Shown: positions 15,038 through 24,945 of the stretch, one piece after another
How the letters are laid out: the number at the start of each line of letters is the position of its first letter
Position numbering within the stretch: position 1 is the first letter of the stretch
DNA from: Alicycliphilus denitrificans K601
GTDB lineage: Bacteria; Pseudomonadota; Gammaproteobacteria; Burkholderiales; Burkholderiaceae_C
DNA: 64,000 nucleotides
Assembly (NCBI RefSeq): GCF_000204645.1
Contig: NC_015422.1
Location: 3,365,001-3,429,000, forward strand
Direction of reading: 5' to 3'
Notes under the pieces: generated by a model
What the model was told of the DNA's origin: nothing
Databases searched by the model: none
The model's input: only the letters and a program-made list of their open reading frames with translations
Made by a program: the position numbers and the translations under genes

Positions 15038-16903
15038 TCAGAAAGCGTCTTCGGCCATGTCCGCGCAGGTGGCGTCGCGCGTGCACACCACGGCCAGCCA
15101 GGCGCCGGTCTTCGGCAGTTCGTAGTGGAAGAAATAGCGTGCAGCGCCCATTCTGCCTACGCTTGCAGCTATGGAAAGCGAAGCATCCTTGGCAAGCACG
15201 CTGTCCGCCACGTCCAGCCACATCCAGGCCAGCACCACGTGGCCGAAGGCCTGCATGTAGGGCACGGCGTTGGCCAGGGCCTCGCCCGCGTTGCCCGTGG
15301 CCCAGGCGGCCCGGGTGGCGTCGATCACGTCCCGCAGGGCCTGTTCGAGCTGGCCGGCCCAGGCGGCCAGCCCGGGCCGCTGGCGCGCCTTGGCGATGGT
15401 GACGGCGACGGTGCGCGCGAGCAACTGCAGCCCAGCCCCGCCCTGCATGACCACCTTGCGGCCCAGCAGGTCGGCGGCCTGGATGCCGTGCGTGCCCTCG
15501 TGGATCATGTTCAGGCGGTTGTCGCGCCAGTACTGCTCCACGGGAAAGTCGCGCGTGTAGCCGTAGCCGCCGTGGATCTGGATGGCCAGCGAGTTGGCCT
15601 CCAGGCAGAACTCGCTGGGCCAGCTCTTGGCGATGGGCGTGAGCACCTCCAGCAGCAGCCTGGCATCGGCGGCTGCCCCGGCATCGCCCGTGCGGCCCTC
15701 ATCGACCAGCCGCGCGCAGTACAGGTTGAGCGCCAGCGCGCCCTCGCCGTAGCTCTTTTGCGCCAGCAGCATGCGCTTGACGTCGGCATGCTCGATCAGG
15801 CGCACCTGGGGGCTGCTGGCGTCCTTGCCGCCGCTGCCGATGGGGCGGCCCTGCAGGCGCGTCCTGGCGTAGTCCAGGCTCGCGTAGTAGCCCGCCAGTC
15901 CCAGCATGGTGGCGGCCATGCCGATGGAGATGCGCGCCTCGTTCATCATGTGGAACATGCACTTCAGGCCCTCGCCCGGCTTGCCGACCAGGTAGCCGAT
16001 GGCCCCTGCCCCCCGGCCGTCCAGGCCGCCGCCCTGCCCTGCGCGCACGGGGTACCTGCCCTCGCCGAAGTTCAGCAGCGTGTTCGTCGTGCCGCGCCAG
16101 CCGAGCTTGTGGTTCAGCCCGGCCAGGGCCACATCGTTGCGCTCGCCGGTCAGCTTGCCTTCGGTGTCCACGAGCTTCTTGGGCACGATGAACAGCGAAA
16201 TGCCCTTCACGCCCGGCACCGGCTTGCCGTCCGGCCCCGGGATCTTGGCGAGCACGAGGTGCACGATGTTCTCGGTCAGCTCGTGGTCGCCCGCGCTGAT
16301 CCACATCTTGTTGCCGCGCAGGCGGTAGCGCGGGCCCAGCGGATCGGCCTCGAAACCCGCGCCGTCCGGCTCGGCGCGCGTGGCGATGTCGCTCAAGGAC
16401 GAGCCCGCCTGCGGCTCCGACAGGCACATGGTGCCCGCCCAGCGGCCGTTGAACTCGTTGGCGGCGAACACCCGCTGCTGCATCGGCGTGCCGTGAACGA
16501 GGATGGCGTTGGCGTTGCCCGTGGTCAGCAGGTTGGAGCCGATGCTGATCGACGCGCAGGCAAAGAAACTGTTGGCCGCCGACTCCACCACGTAGGGCAG
16601 CTGCATGCCGCCCAGCTCGTAGTCCTGCGCGGCGCCGAGCATGCCGCTGTCGGCATAGGCCTGGCGCGCGTCGTGCGTGCACTGGGGCAGGATGACCTTC
16701 TCGCCGTCGAACCGGGGCTCCTGCGTGTCGACGGTGCGGTTGAACGGCGCGTACTTCTCGCGCGCGATGCGTTCGCAGGTGTCGAGCACGGCATCGAAGG
16801 TCTCGCGCGAGTGGTCGGCAAAGCGCGGCCGGGCGGTGAGCGATGCGGCGCGGAGCCAGTCGTAGAGCAGGAAGTCGAGGGTGGAGCGCAGGGAGGTGGT
16901 CAT
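15038..16903 (-). CDS. Long acyl-CoA dehydrogenase, DmdC-like group
   Basis: 621 residues, the size of the large acyl-CoA dehydrogenases related to 3-methylmercaptopropionyl-CoA dehydrogenase (DmdC). N-terminal helical extension, middle FAD-binding beta domain (GTMCLSEPQAGSSLSDIATR; KMWISAGDHEL), C-terminal helical domain with IQIHGGYGYTRDFPVEQYWR and NMIHEGTHGIQA, where the Glu is the expected catalytic base, then a terminal domain of about 130 residues. It oxidises acyl-CoA to 2-enoyl-CoA with FAD and feeds the electron transfer flavoprotein. Start at 16903 gives MTTSLRSTLDFLLYDWL, the family beginning, though no strong ribosome-binding site is visible. It is separated from the other beta-oxidation genes by the amino-acid transporter. 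Confidence 0.9.
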   Translation of the reverse strand: MTTSLRSTLDFLLYDWLRAASLTARPRFADHSRETFDAVLDTCERIAREKYAPFNRTVDTQEPRFDGEKVILPQCTHDARQAYADSGMLGAAQDYELGGMQLPYVVESAANSFFACASISIGSNLLTTGNANAILVHGTPMQQRVFAANEFNGRWAGTMCLSEPQAGSSLSDIATRAEPDGAGFEADPLGPRYRLRGNKMWISAGDHELTENIVHLVLAKIPGPDGKPVPGVKGISLFIVPKKLVDTEGKLTGERNDVALAGLNHKLGWRGTTNTLLNFGEGRYPVRAGQGGGLDGRGAGAIGYLVGKPGEGLKCMFHMMNEARISIGMAATMLGLAGYYASLDYARTRLQGRPIGSGGKDASSPQVRLIEHADVKRMLLAQKSYGEGALALNLYCARLVDEGRTGDAGAAADARLLLEVLTPIAKSWPSEFCLEANSLAIQIHGGYGYTRDFPVEQYWRDNRLNMIHEGTHGIQAADLLGRKVVMQGGAGLQLLARTVAVTIAKARQRPGLAAWAGQLEQALRDVIDATRAAWATGNAGEALANAVPYMQAFGHVVLAWMWLDVADSVLAKDASLSIAASVGRMGAARYFFHYELPKTGAWLAVVCTRDATCADMAEDAF

Positions 16904-16939
16904 GCTGGAAATTATGGGAGGCATGCCCTGGGGAGACAT

Positions 16940-17370
16940 GTCCTGTGCGTGACGCGGTGGAAGCTGGTTCAGCGGAGGGTCGATCTTGTTGTTCTAGATG
17001 GCGGAAGCCGACCCATTGCGAACTCCCAACCGGACGTTCGGGATCGCTCCACTGCTTCACCAACTTCCGTCCACCTGTGATGCGCCGCTGCCGTCCCGTC
17101 CTGGAAGCCTTGAAGCGCCCCAGTCATAGACTTCATCGACATCAAGGGGCGCTATGTGCCGTTGACCAAATTCCTAGTCAATCGACTCTGTAACGCCTGC
17201 TCTCGAGGTTGCAGACAGCTACGACTGAGAAGAGACCGCTGAGTCCTTCCAGCTTCGGCAGCCATGGCAAAGGCCTCGTCCGATATTTCATACGAGCAGT
17301 CAAGAACATCCTGCAGCAACTTCCTTGCATTGCAACTGTCCAGCACAGCACGTGAGCAGCTTGGTGATGG
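16940..17370. other. Decayed intergenic stretch of about 430 bases
   Basis: Base composition is lower in GC than the flanks and no intact gene can be supported. A plus-strand stretch near 17130-17180 reads VIDFIDIKGRYVPLTKFLVN and a minus-strand stretch near 17250-17345 reads ARKLLQDVLDCSYEISDEAF, both short and open-ended. They may be remnants of lost genes. It lies exactly where the ATPase gene of the neighbouring ABC importer would be expected. Confidence 0.35.
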
Positions 17371-18171
17371 TCAATGCATCGGCCCGCCGAGCCGTTTGCT
17401 CGCCCTTGATATCGCGTAGTTCACGAGGCAGTAAAGCGCCGCGACAACGAGGTACACGGGTACCAGCGCGTGGTAGTTGGCGATGAGCACCTTGGCGTTC
17501 TGCATGAGCTCACCGTAGGTGACGACGTAGCCGAAGGTGGTGTCCTTGACCACGATGACCAGTTGCGCGACCAGTGCCGGGACGATGTAGCGAAGGGCCT
17601 GGGGGAAGACGACGAGGAAAAAAACCTGGGCTTCGGTCAGCCCCAGGCTTCGCGCCGCATCGGTCTGGCCGCGGGGAACGGCGAGCACGCCCGCGCGGTA
17701 GACCTCGGCCACCACGGCGGCGGTGGCCAGGCCGATGGGCAGCGTCAACATCCAGTAGGTGCTCAGCTTGATCCCGACCGACGGAAGCACCAGAAAACAC
17801 ACATAGATGAGCAACAGCGTCGGCGTGCCGCGCAGGAACTCGATCACCGCGATGCTCGGCCAGCGCACGAGCCTCAGCCGCGCCAGGCGCCCCATCATCA
17901 GCACCAGCCCGAAGGCCAGCGCGATGACGGCGGCCATCGCCGCCGATGCCAGCGTGCCAAGCAGGCCTCTGCCCAGGAAGGCCCAAGTCGTCGGCCAGGC
18001 GAAGAATTCCCAGAATCGGGCGTCGAGCTGCCCTGCGGCATGGAACCGGAACACGATGCCCGCAGCCAGCAGGAGCAGCACGGCCGCTGCGGTCACGCTG
18101 GCCACCCGTATGGCGGTCTGGGCCCGGGGGCTCGGCGCACCAAACAGAATGTCTTCCAGAGGGCGGCTCAT
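17371..18171 (-). CDS. Amino-acid ABC transporter permease (GltK/HisM type)
   Basis: 266 residues with about six membrane segments. The segment EFLRGTPTLLLIYVCFLVLP is the typical start of the polar amino-acid permease domain and ARSLGLTEAQVFFLVVFPQA the EAA loop that contacts the ATPase. Its ATG overlaps the stop of the upstream permease gene by four bases (ATGA). It is the last gene of the operon. No ATP-binding subunit follows. Confidence 0.92.
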   Translation of the reverse strand: MSRPLEDILFGAPSPRAQTAIRVASVTAAAVLLLLAAGIVFRFHAAGQLDARFWEFFAWPTTWAFLGRGLLGTLASAAMAAVIALAFGLVLMMGRLARLRLVRWPSIAVIEFLRGTPTLLLIYVCFLVLPSVGIKLSTYWMLTLPIGLATAAVVAEVYRAGVLAVPRGQTDAARSLGLTEAQVFFLVVFPQALRYIVPALVAQLVIVVKDTTFGYVVTYGELMQNAKVLIANYHALVPVYLVVAALYCLVNYAISRASKRLGGPMH

Positions 18172-18830
18172 CGCAGGATCCGCACCTTCTTTTCCAGGGC
18201 GGCGCCAGCCCAGGCGATGAGCAACCCGGTCGCCACGTACATCGCGGCGGCCACCGCGAACGCGGGAATACCGGCGGCAGAATCGGTGGCGATCTTGGAC
18301 ACGAGCGCGGTGAGCTCCCGGCCCGGAAACGGTACCTGCGATGCCAATGAGGTGGACAACATCAGCGCAATGAGCAGCGACGTCATCGGCTGCACCACCG
18401 CGCGCAGCGCCTGCGGCAATACCACCGCAGAGATGATGCGCATCGGCCGCAGCCCCAAGCTGAGTGCGGCCTCAATTTGGCCGCCAGGAATGGTGTTGAT
18501 GCCCGAGCGCAGGTAGTCCGCCGTGAACGCGGAGCAGACCAGCGCCAACGTCAGGATCACGCTGGGCTCATAGTCAATCACGACGTTGAGATCGGGCAGC
18601 GCGAACACGATGAAGATCAGCAGCGCTACGCTGGGAATGTTGCGGAAGATCTCGACGTAGCCGGTCAGGACGAAGCGCAGCGGCGGCAGCGGAAGGAGCC
18701 GAAGCACCGTCACGACCATACCCAGCAGAAAGCCGGGCACGAACGACACTACAGTGAGCTTCCACGTCAGCAAGAGGGCCTGCCCGAAGGCAGGCCCGTA
18801 GTCGGCCAGGAGCCTGGAAACATCGCCCAT
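18168..18830 (-). CDS. Amino-acid ABC transporter permease (GltJ/HisQ type)
   Basis: 220 residues with about five membrane segments. EIFRNIPSVALLIFIVFALP and AALSLGLRPMRIISAVVLPQ (EAA loop) mark it as the partner permease. It starts three bases after the stop of the substrate-binding protein gene and overlaps the next permease by four bases. Together they would form the heteromeric membrane channel of an amino-acid importer. Confidence 0.92.
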   Translation of the reverse strand: MGDVSRLLADYGPAFGQALLLTWKLTVVSFVPGFLLGMVVTVLRLLPLPPLRFVLTGYVEIFRNIPSVALLIFIVFALPDLNVVIDYEPSVILTLALVCSAFTADYLRSGINTIPGGQIEAALSLGLRPMRIISAVVLPQALRAVVQPMTSLLIALMLSTSLASQVPFPGRELTALVSKIATDSAAGIPAFAVAAAMYVATGLLIAWAGAALEKKVRILR

Positions 18831-18833
18831 CGG

Positions 18834-19736
18834 TTATGGGAGGGTGGGCGGCGTCGGAACGGCTGTGCTGCCGGTGCGCTGTCCGATGGAGATGGCCCAG
18901 AGCTTGGCCCAGGTGCCGTCGGCTTCCAGTTTTTTCAGGAGGGCATTGATGAAGGCCACGCCGTCCGAGCCCTTGGGCAGTCCGACGCCGTAGGGATCCT
19001 GCGCACCAAAGGGCGCGCCCGCCAGCCGCGCGTCGCCGGTGCCGAGGCTCAGGGCGTTGAGCAGCAGCGTGTAATCGGTCACGTAGGCGTCCACGCGTCC
19101 CTGGCGCAGTGCATCGAGAGCTTCCTGATGCGTCTGGAACTCTTGTACGACAGCCTTGGACGCATACTGCGCCAGGATCGCGGGCCCCGTGGAGCCGGCC
19201 TGCGTGGCGACCTTCTTGCCGGCCAGATCGTTGTACGACTGAATCGTCTTGTTGTTCGCCTTGACCAACACCCCAGCCTGCGAGGTGTAGTAAGGGCCGG
19301 CGAATGAGATCTTCTCGGCGCGGGCGGGGGTGATGGAGTAGGTGGCGAACACCATGTCCACCTGGTCGTTGATGAGCACCTGTTCGCGCGTGGACGAGGT
19401 CACCTGCGTGAACCGGTACTTGGCTCCATCGCCCAGGATGTAGCGGGTGATCAGCTGGGCCAGACCGGCGTCGAAGCCGCGGATCTTGCCGTCTTTTTCG
19501 TTGAGCAGCGAGAAAAGATTCGAGGTCTGTGTGCCGCCGAGACGTAGCGTACCGGCCTGCTTGATCTTGCTGGCCCAGGTGCTCGAGCGAATAGTCGCCG
19601 CGTCGGCAACGGGGCCCTGCGCCACCAGTGCGTCAAACGCCGCTGCATCGATGGGCGTGCCCTGTGCGAAAAGCGACCCACCGGTCACGATCGCCAGAGC
19701 CACCACGGTGGATTTCAGAATGGATTTGATCGACAT
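18834..19736 (-). CDS. Amino-acid ABC transporter substrate-binding protein
   Basis: 300-residue precursor. Signal peptide: STVVALAIVTGGSLFAQG. Then the family 3 solute-binding fold: GTLRLGGTQTSNLFSLLNEK, GFDAGLAQLI, DMVFATYSITPARAEKISFA (hinge and ligand loop) and GKKVATQAGSTG. A spacer of about 50 residues precedes the mature domain. The fold fits glutamate/aspartate or related amino acids, but the ligand is not certain. AAGAGGA lies upstream of the ATG at 19736. First gene of the operon. Confidence 0.92.
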   Translation of the reverse strand: MSIKSILKSTVVALAIVTGGSLFAQGTPIDAAAFDALVAQGPVADAATIRSSTWASKIKQAGTLRLGGTQTSNLFSLLNEKDGKIRGFDAGLAQLITRYILGDGAKYRFTQVTSSTREQVLINDQVDMVFATYSITPARAEKISFAGPYYTSQAGVLVKANNKTIQSYNDLAGKKVATQAGSTGPAILAQYASKAVVQEFQTHQEALDALRQGRVDAYVTDYTLLLNALSLGTGDARLAGAPFGAQDPYGVGLPKGSDGVAFINALLKKLEADGTWAKLWAISIGQRTGSTAVPTPPTLP

Positions 19737-19873
19737 GCGGTCCTCTTGGATGGTCTGTGACGTGAATCAATATATAGCAGCTATGGAATGCGCGAGCTGC
19801 TTGTCCGGTCCGACCACCGCTACCAGTTCATCGCAAGAAAATAATCCTTTATACCCCTTAACGCCCACCCAGC

Positions 19874-19897
19874 AATCTCCAGCAGCTATCAAAACAA
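19874..19897 (-). repeat. Partial dispersed palindromic repeat
   Basis: TTTTGATAGCTGCTGG on the minus strand matches the left part of the dispersed repeat. It sits directly behind the thiolase terminator and supplies part of its T-rich tail. A second short match (tagcagctat) is at 19776-19785. Confidence 0.4.
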
Positions 19898-19902
19898 AAG
19901 CA

Positions 19903-19940
19903 AACGCCCCGCGCAAGCCTTCCAGCCTGCGCGGGGCGTT
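19903..19940 (-). terminator. Strong terminator of the thiolase gene
   Basis: Perfect 13-base stem (aacgccccgcgca / tgcgcggggcgtt) with a 12-base loop and a T-rich run on the minus strand, 24 bases after the thiolase stop. Confidence 0.85.
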
Positions 19941-19963
19941 GGTCTTCGGAGAGTCGTCAGCGC

Positions 19964-21133
19964 TTACAGCACCTCAAACACCCCCGCCGCCCCCATGCCA
20001 CCACCAATGCACATGGTCACGCACACGCGGCGGGCAGCCCGGCGCTTGCCTTCGATGAGCGCGTGGCCCGTGAGGCGCTGGCCGCTCACGCCGTAGGGGT
20101 GGCCCAGGGCGATGGCACCGCCGTTGACGTTCAGGCGGTCGGCGGGGATGCCGAGCTTGTCGCGGCAGTAGAGCACCTGCACGGCGAAGGCTTCGTTGAG
20201 TTCCCACAGGTCGATGTCCTGCACGGTGAGACCCAGTTTCTTGAGCACCTTGGGCACGGCGAAGACGGGGCCGATGCCCATTTCGTCGGGCTCGCAGCCG
20301 GCCACGGCGAAGCCGAGGAAGCGGCCCAGGGGCTTGAGGCCCTTGCGGCCGGCGTATTCCTCGCTCACCACCACGCAGGCGCCGGCGCCATCGGAGAACT
20401 GGCTGGCGTTGCCCGCCGAGATCAGCCCGCCGGGCAGCGCCGGGCGGATGCCGCTGATGCCTTCCTTGGTGGTGCCTTCGCGCGTGCCTTCGTCGCGGCT
20501 CACGGTGACCTGCCTGGTGATCAGGCCCAGCGTCTTGTCGGCGATGCCGGCAGTGACGGTGATGGGGGCGATCTCGTCGTCGAACTTGCCTGCGGCCTGG
20601 GCGGCGCAGGCTTTTTGCTGGCTGGCGGCACCGTACTCGTCCATGGCGTCGCGGCCGATGCCGTAGCGCTTGGCCACCATCTCGGCGGTCTGCAGCATGG
20701 ACCAGTACAGCTCGGGCTTGGTGATCGAGTGGTCCATCAGCATGTGCTGGTTCATCTCCTGCTGCACGCAGGAGATGCTTTCCACGCCGCCGGCCACGTA
20801 CACCTCGCCCTCGCCCGCGATGATGCGCTGGGCGGCGGTGGCGATGGTCTGCAGGCCCGATGAGCAGAAGCGGTTGATGGTCATGCCCGATGTGGTGACG
20901 GGCAGGCCGGCCTTGAGCGCGATCTGGCGCGCGATGTTCATGCCGGTAGCGCCTTCGGGGTTGGCGCAGCCCATGATGACGTCGTCCACGTCGGCCCCGT
21001 CGATGCCCGCGCGCTGCACGGCATGCTGCACCGCGTGGCCGCCCAGGGTGGCACCGTGGGTCATGTTGAACGAGCCCTTCCAGCTCTTGGCGAGCGGCGT
21101 GCGGGCGGTGGAAACGATCACTGCGGATGTCAT
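19964..21133 (-). CDS. Acetyl-CoA C-acyltransferase (thiolase)
   Basis: 389 residues. The nucleophilic Cys lies in [18 protein letters not shown] (about residue 88). The second set is [11 protein letters not shown] and [17 protein letters not shown], with the acid/base His and Cys. These enzymes cleave 3-ketoacyl-CoA to acetyl-CoA and a shortened acyl-CoA, or run in reverse. The downstream position after a FadB-like gene (35 bases apart, same strand) makes a beta-oxidation thiolase more likely than a PHB-type PhaA. Confidence 0.95.
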   Translation of the reverse strand: MTSAVIVSTARTPLAKSWKGSFNMTHGATLGGHAVQHAVQRAGIDGADVDDVIMGCANPEGATGMNIARQIALKAGLPVTTSGMTINRFCSSGLQTIATAAQRIIAGEGEVYVAGGVESISCVQQEMNQHMLMDHSITKPELYWSMLQTAEMVAKRYGIGRDAMDEYGAASQQKACAAQAAGKFDDEIAPITVTAGIADKTLGLITRQVTVSRDEGTREGTTKEGISGIRPALPGGLISAGNASQFSDGAGACVVVSEEYAGRKGLKPLGRFLGFAVAGCEPDEMGIGPVFAVPKVLKKLGLTVQDIDLWELNEAFAVQVLYCRDKLGIPADRLNVNGGAIALGHPYGVSGQRLTGHALIEGKRRAARRVCVTMCIGGGMGAAGVFEVL

Positions 21134-21167
21134 GTCGGTGTTCCTTGTTCTATAGGGATGCTCTCGA

Positions 21168-23267
21168 TCAGGCGAAGGCCTTGCCTTCGGCGGCGAGGCG
21201 CGCCAGCAGGGGCGCGGGCTCCCAGGCGCGCGCGTCGTCCAGCGGGTTCCTGGCGAAGCGCTTCATAGCCTGCACCACGTTGAACAGGCCCACTTCGCTC
21301 GCGTAGTGCATGGGGCCGCCGCGGTGGATGGGGAAGCCGTAGCCGGTCAGGTACACCATGTCGATGTCGCCCGCCTTGCTGGCGATACCCTCTTCGAGGA
21401 TCTTCGCGCCCTCGTTGACCAGCGAGTAGACGAGGCGCTGCACGATTTCTTCGTCGCTGATCTTGCGCGGCGCGATGCCCAGGGCCTTGCGGTGCTCCTC
21501 GACCATCTTTTCGACCATGGGGCTGGGGATGGCGTCGCGCTTGCCGGGCGCGTAGTCGTACCAGCCCGCGCCGGTCTTCTGGCCGAAGCGGCCCATTTCG
21601 CAGAGCAGGTCGGCCGTCTTGCTGTACTTCATGTCGGGCTTTTCCACGTAGCGGCGCTTGCGGATGGCCCAGCCGATGTCGTTGCCGGCCAGGTCGCCCA
21701 TGCGGAACGGGCCCATGGCGAAACCGAACCTCTCGATGGCCTTGTCCACCTGGCTGGGCGTGCAGCCTTCGTCGAGCAGGAAGCCGGCCTGCTGGCTGTA
21801 GCGCTCGATCATGCGGTTTCCGATAAAGCCGTCGCACACGCCGGAGACGACGGCCGTCTTCCTGATCTTCTTGGCGATGGCCATGACGGTGGCGAGCACG
21901 TCCTTGGCCGTTGCCTTGCCGCGCACCACCTCCAGCAGCTTCATCACGTTGGCGGGGCTGAAGAAGTGCATGCCCACCACGTCCTGCGGGCGCCGGGTGA
22001 AGGCGGCGATCCTGTCCACGTCGAGCGTGGAGGTGTTGGAGGCCAGGATGGCGCCGGGCTTGGCGACTTGGTCGAGCTGCCTGAACACGGCCTCCTTCAC
22101 GCCCAGTTCCTCGAACACGGCCTCGATGATGAGGTCGCAGTCCTTGAGGTCGTCGTACGAGAGCGTGGTGGACAGCAGGGCCATGCGCTGCTGGTATTTG
22201 TCCTCCTTGAGCTTGCCTTTCTTGACCTGGGCCTCGTAGTTCTTGCGGATGGTGGCGATGCCGCGGTCCAGCGCCTCCTGCTTCATCTCCAGGATGGTCA
22301 CGGGGATGCCCGCGTTCAGGAAGTTCATGCTGATGCCGCCGCCCATGGTGCCGGCGCCGATCACGCCCACCTTTTTGATGTCGCGCTTGGGCGTATCCGA
22401 AGGTACGTCGGGGATCTTGCTCGCGGCGCGCTCGGCAAAGAACAGGTGGCGCAGCGCGCGCGACTCGGGCGTCCACATCAGGTTGATGAACAGTTCGCGC
22501 TCGTACTGCAGGCCGTCGGCGAACTTGCGCCTGGTGGCGGCCTCCACGGCGTCCACGCACTTGGCGGGCGCTGGGAAGTTTTTGGCCATCCCTTTGACCA
22601 TGTTGCGCGCGAACTGGAAGTACGCGTCGCCCTCGGGGTGCTTGCACGGCAGGTTGCGCACCAGCGGCAGCGGACGCGCTTCGGCCACGCTGCGCGCGAA
22701 GGCCAGGGCTTCCTCGGGCAAGGATTCGGGCGAGGCGGCCATCCTGTCGAACAGCTTCTGGCCGGGCACGGCGCCGATGAACTCGCTCTTGACCGGCTCG
22801 CCGCTCACGATCATGTTGAGCGCCGCCTCCACGCCCACCACGCGCGGCAGGCGCTGCGTGCCGCCCGCGCCGGGCAGCAGGCCCAGCTTCACCTCGGGCA
22901 GCGCCACGCTGCAGCCGGGCGCGGCGATACGGTAATGGCAGCCCAGCGCCAGTTCCAGCCCGCCGCCCATGCAGACGCCGTGGATGGCGGCCACCACGGG
23001 CTTGGCGCAGTTCTCGACGGCGCTGATGACGGAGTGCAGGTTCGGCTCCTGCAGGGATTTCTCGGTGCCGAACTCCTTGATGTCCGCGCCGCCCGAGAAG
23101 GCGCCGCCCGCGCCGGTGACGACGATGGCCTTGACGGCCGCGTCGGCCTGCGCGCGCTCCAGGCCATCGACGATGCCGCGCCGCGTATCAAGGCCAAGCC
23201 CGTTGACGGGCGGGTTGTTGAGGGTGATCACGGCCACGTCGCCGTGGACCTGGTATTCAGCCGTCAT
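21168..23267 (-). CDS. FadB-like enoyl-CoA hydratase / 3-hydroxyacyl-CoA dehydrogenase
   Basis: 699 residues. The N-terminal crotonase domain (1-190) has [17 protein letters not shown] and the oxyanion loop [20 protein letters not shown] with the second catalytic Glu region after [10 protein letters not shown]. The middle NAD-binding domain (about 290-480) starts [20 protein letters not shown] and the C-terminal part includes [18 protein letters not shown]. It hydrates 2-enoyl-CoA and oxidises the hydroxyacyl-CoA. The ATG at 23267 follows AGAGGA and begins at the crotonase fold. Probable operon with the thiolase. Confidence 0.95.
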   Translation of the reverse strand: MTAEYQVHGDVAVITLNNPPVNGLGLDTRRGIVDGLERAQADAAVKAIVVTGAGGAFSGGADIKEFGTEKSLQEPNLHSVISAVENCAKPVVAAIHGVCMGGGLELALGCHYRIAAPGCSVALPEVKLGLLPGAGGTQRLPRVVGVEAALNMIVSGEPVKSEFIGAVPGQKLFDRMAASPESLPEEALAFARSVAEARPLPLVRNLPCKHPEGDAYFQFARNMVKGMAKNFPAPAKCVDAVEAATRRKFADGLQYERELFINLMWTPESRALRHLFFAERAASKIPDVPSDTPKRDIKKVGVIGAGTMGGGISMNFLNAGIPVTILEMKQEALDRGIATIRKNYEAQVKKGKLKEDKYQQRMALLSTTLSYDDLKDCDLIIEAVFEELGVKEAVFRQLDQVAKPGAILASNTSTLDVDRIAAFTRRPQDVVGMHFFSPANVMKLLEVVRGKATAKDVLATVMAIAKKIRKTAVVSGVCDGFIGNRMIERYSQQAGFLLDEGCTPSQVDKAIERFGFAMGPFRMGDLAGNDIGWAIRKRRYVEKPDMKYSKTADLLCEMGRFGQKTGAGWYDYAPGKRDAIPSPMVEKMVEEHRKALGIAPRKISDEEIVQRLVYSLVNEGAKILEEGIASKAGDIDMVYLTGYGFPIHRGGPMHYASEVGLFNVVQAMKRFARNPLDDARAWEPAPLLARLAAEGKAFA

Positions 23268-23404
23268 GCTGTCGTTCCTCTTGGATCTCGGGTGGATGAA
23301 AGAAAAGTACGCTCGTGCGTTTTTTTCGGCAAGTCTAGGGGGACTCGGGCGCGTTTTTTGTCGCTGGCGGGACAAGGCCCGGGCCCGGGCTGTCATTCGC
23401 TATT

Positions 23405-23462
23405 AATTCAATAGCAACCAACGCTTTTTGCATGGGCACCAGAGGCCGATTTGGCTTTGAAT
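23405..23462 (+). repeat. Dispersed palindromic repeat, degenerate copy
   Basis: CAATAGCAACCAACGCTTT, a 10-base gap, CACCAGAGGCC, then GATTTGGCTTTGAA. The order of blocks equals that of the better copies at 44.5 and 48.3 kb, but the central stem is decayed. It ends at the stop codon of livF. Confidence 0.5.
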
Positions 23463-24157
23463 CAGACCTCCAGCCACTCCTTGCGCACGTAGCTGTTGGC
23501 GCGCAGCTCGTCGGGCGTGCCCTGGAAGACGATGCTGCCGTGGCCCATGACCAGCGCGCGGTCGGAGATGGTCATGGCGATGGTGAGCTTCTGCTCGATG
23601 AGCAGCACCGAGATGCCGCGCTCCTTGAGCCTCGTCAAGTATTCGGCGACCAGTTCCACGATCTTGGGCGCGAGGCCCTCGGTGGGCTCGTCGATGATGA
23701 TGAGGTCCGGGTCGCCCATGAGCGTGCGGCACAGCGTGAGCATCTGCTGCTCGCCGCCGGACATCACGCCCGCCTCGATGTTGCGCCGCTCCTTCAGGCG
23801 CGGGAACATGGCATACATGTCGTCGAACGTCCAGCGGCTGCCCCGGCCGCTGCCCTTCTGGCCCAGCAGCAGGTTCTGGTGCACCGTGAGGTTGGGGAAC
23901 ACGTCGCGGCTCTCGGGCACGTAGCCCAGGCCCAGGTGGGCGATCTCGTAGGCCTTCCTGCCCCGCAGGCTCCGGCCCTTCCACTCCAGCGTGCCCTCCC
24001 AGTCCACCAGGCCCATGATGGCCTTGGCAGCCGTGGAGCGGCCAGAGCCGTTGCGGCCCAGCAGCGCCACGATCTCGCCGGGCTGCACGTCGAAGGTCAC
24101 GCCGTGCAGCACGTGGCTCTTGCCGTAGTAGGCGTGCAGGTTCTCCATCTTCAGCAT
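23462..24157 (-). CDS. livF: LIV-type ABC transporter ATPase LivF
   Basis: 231 residues of the HAAT/LIV ATPase family. Walker A reads GRNGSGRST: the usual Lys is Arg. The signature motif is MSGGEQQMLTLCRTL, Walker B LIIIDEPTEGLAP, and the switch His is replaced in IEQKLTIA by the family-typical Gln/Lys region. It overlaps livG by one base (TGATG). It forms the energy-coupling dimer with LivG. Because it is embedded with fatty-acid genes, its importer may carry carboxylic acids rather than branched-chain amino acids. Confidence 0.93.
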   Translation of the reverse strand: MLKMENLHAYYGKSHVLHGVTFDVQPGEIVALLGRNGSGRSTAAKAIMGLVDWEGTLEWKGRSLRGRKAYEIAHLGLGYVPESRDVFPNLTVHQNLLLGQKGSGRGSRWTFDDMYAMFPRLKERRNIEAGVMSGGEQQMLTLCRTLMGDPDLIIIDEPTEGLAPKIVELVAEYLTRLKERGISVLLIEQKLTIAMTISDRALVMGHGSIVFQGTPDELRANSYVRKEWLEV

Positions 24158-24945
24158 CAGTGCCTCCCTTCCTGCTGCGCCGCAATGACCGAGCCCAGGT
24201 AGGCCTCCTGCACGCGCTGGTTGGCGCGCACGTTCTCGGGCGTGTCGAAGGCGATCACCTCGCCGTACACCACCACCGCGATCTTGTCGGCCAGGCCGAA
24301 GACAACGCCCATGTCGTGCTCCACGGTGAGCAGCGTGCGGCCCTCGGTCACCTCCTTGATGAGGTGGATGAAGCGCGTGGTCTCGCTCTTGCTCATGCCG
24401 GCGGTGGGCTCGTCCAGCAGGATCACGCTGGCGCCGCCCGCGATGGTGATGCCGATCTCCAGCGCCCGCTGTTCGGCGTAGGTCAGGTTCATGGCCAGCG
24501 TGTCGCGCTTCTTGTCGAGCTTGATCATCTCCATGAGCTGCTCGGCGCGCTCGTTGGCGTCCTGCAGCTTCGACAGGAAGCGCCAGAACGCGTAGCGGTA
24601 GCCCAGGCTCCAGAGCACGCCGCAGCGCAAGTTCTCGAACACGCTGAGCTTGGGGAAGATGTTGGTGATCTGAAAGCTGCGGGACAGGCCCATGCGGTTG
24701 ATCTCGAACGGCGCCTTGCCGTCGATGCGCGCGCCGTGCAGCAACACCTGGCCGCTGGTGGGCGCGAAGCGCCCGCTGATCAGGTTGAACAGCGTGGACT
24801 TGCCCGCGCCGTTGGGGCCGATGATGGCCACGCGCTCGCCGGAGCGCACGGTCAGGTTGGCGCCGCGGATGATCTCCGTCTTGCCGAAGCTCTTGCGCAG
24901 GTCGCGCAGCTCCAGCGCATGGGCCGCCTGGTGGTCCGTCGTCAT
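24157..24945 (-). CDS. livG: LIV-type ABC transporter ATPase LivG
   Basis: 262 residues. Canonical Walker A GPNGAGKST (about residue 40), the family helix SRSFQITNIFPKLSVFENL, a signature region LTYAEQRALEIGITIA in place of LSGGQ, Walker B VILLDEPTAGMS and switch VEHDMGVVF. Start at 24945 overlaps the livM stop by four bases. The longer open frame upstream is a shadow of livM. Partner of LivF. Confidence 0.95.
   Translation of the reverse strand: MTTDHQAAHALELRDLRKSFGKTEIIRGANLTVRSGERVAIIGPNGAGKSTLFNLISGRFAPTSGQVLLHGARIDGKAPFEINRMGLSRSFQITNIFPKLSVFENLRCGVLWSLGYRYAFWRFLSKLQDANERAEQLMEMIKLDKKRDTLAMNLTYAEQRALEIGITIAGGASVILLDEPTAGMSKSETTRFIHLIKEVTEGRTLLTVEHDMGVVFGLADKIAVVVYGEVIAFDTPENVRANQRVQEAYLGSVIAAQQEGRH

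Noticed and set aside
15150..15195. Possible further copy of the dispersed repeat (cttgcagctat)
   Set aside because: Only about 11 bases match and it is ordinary coding sequence of the dehydrogenase C-terminus.
15125..17080. 651-codon plus-strand frame opposite the acyl-CoA dehydrogenase
   Set aside because: No domain, Gln/His/Ala/Val-rich composition; shadow frame.
21306..23414. 702-codon plus-strand frame opposite the FadB-like gene
   Set aside because: Antisense shadow; the minus-strand frame has all expected motifs.
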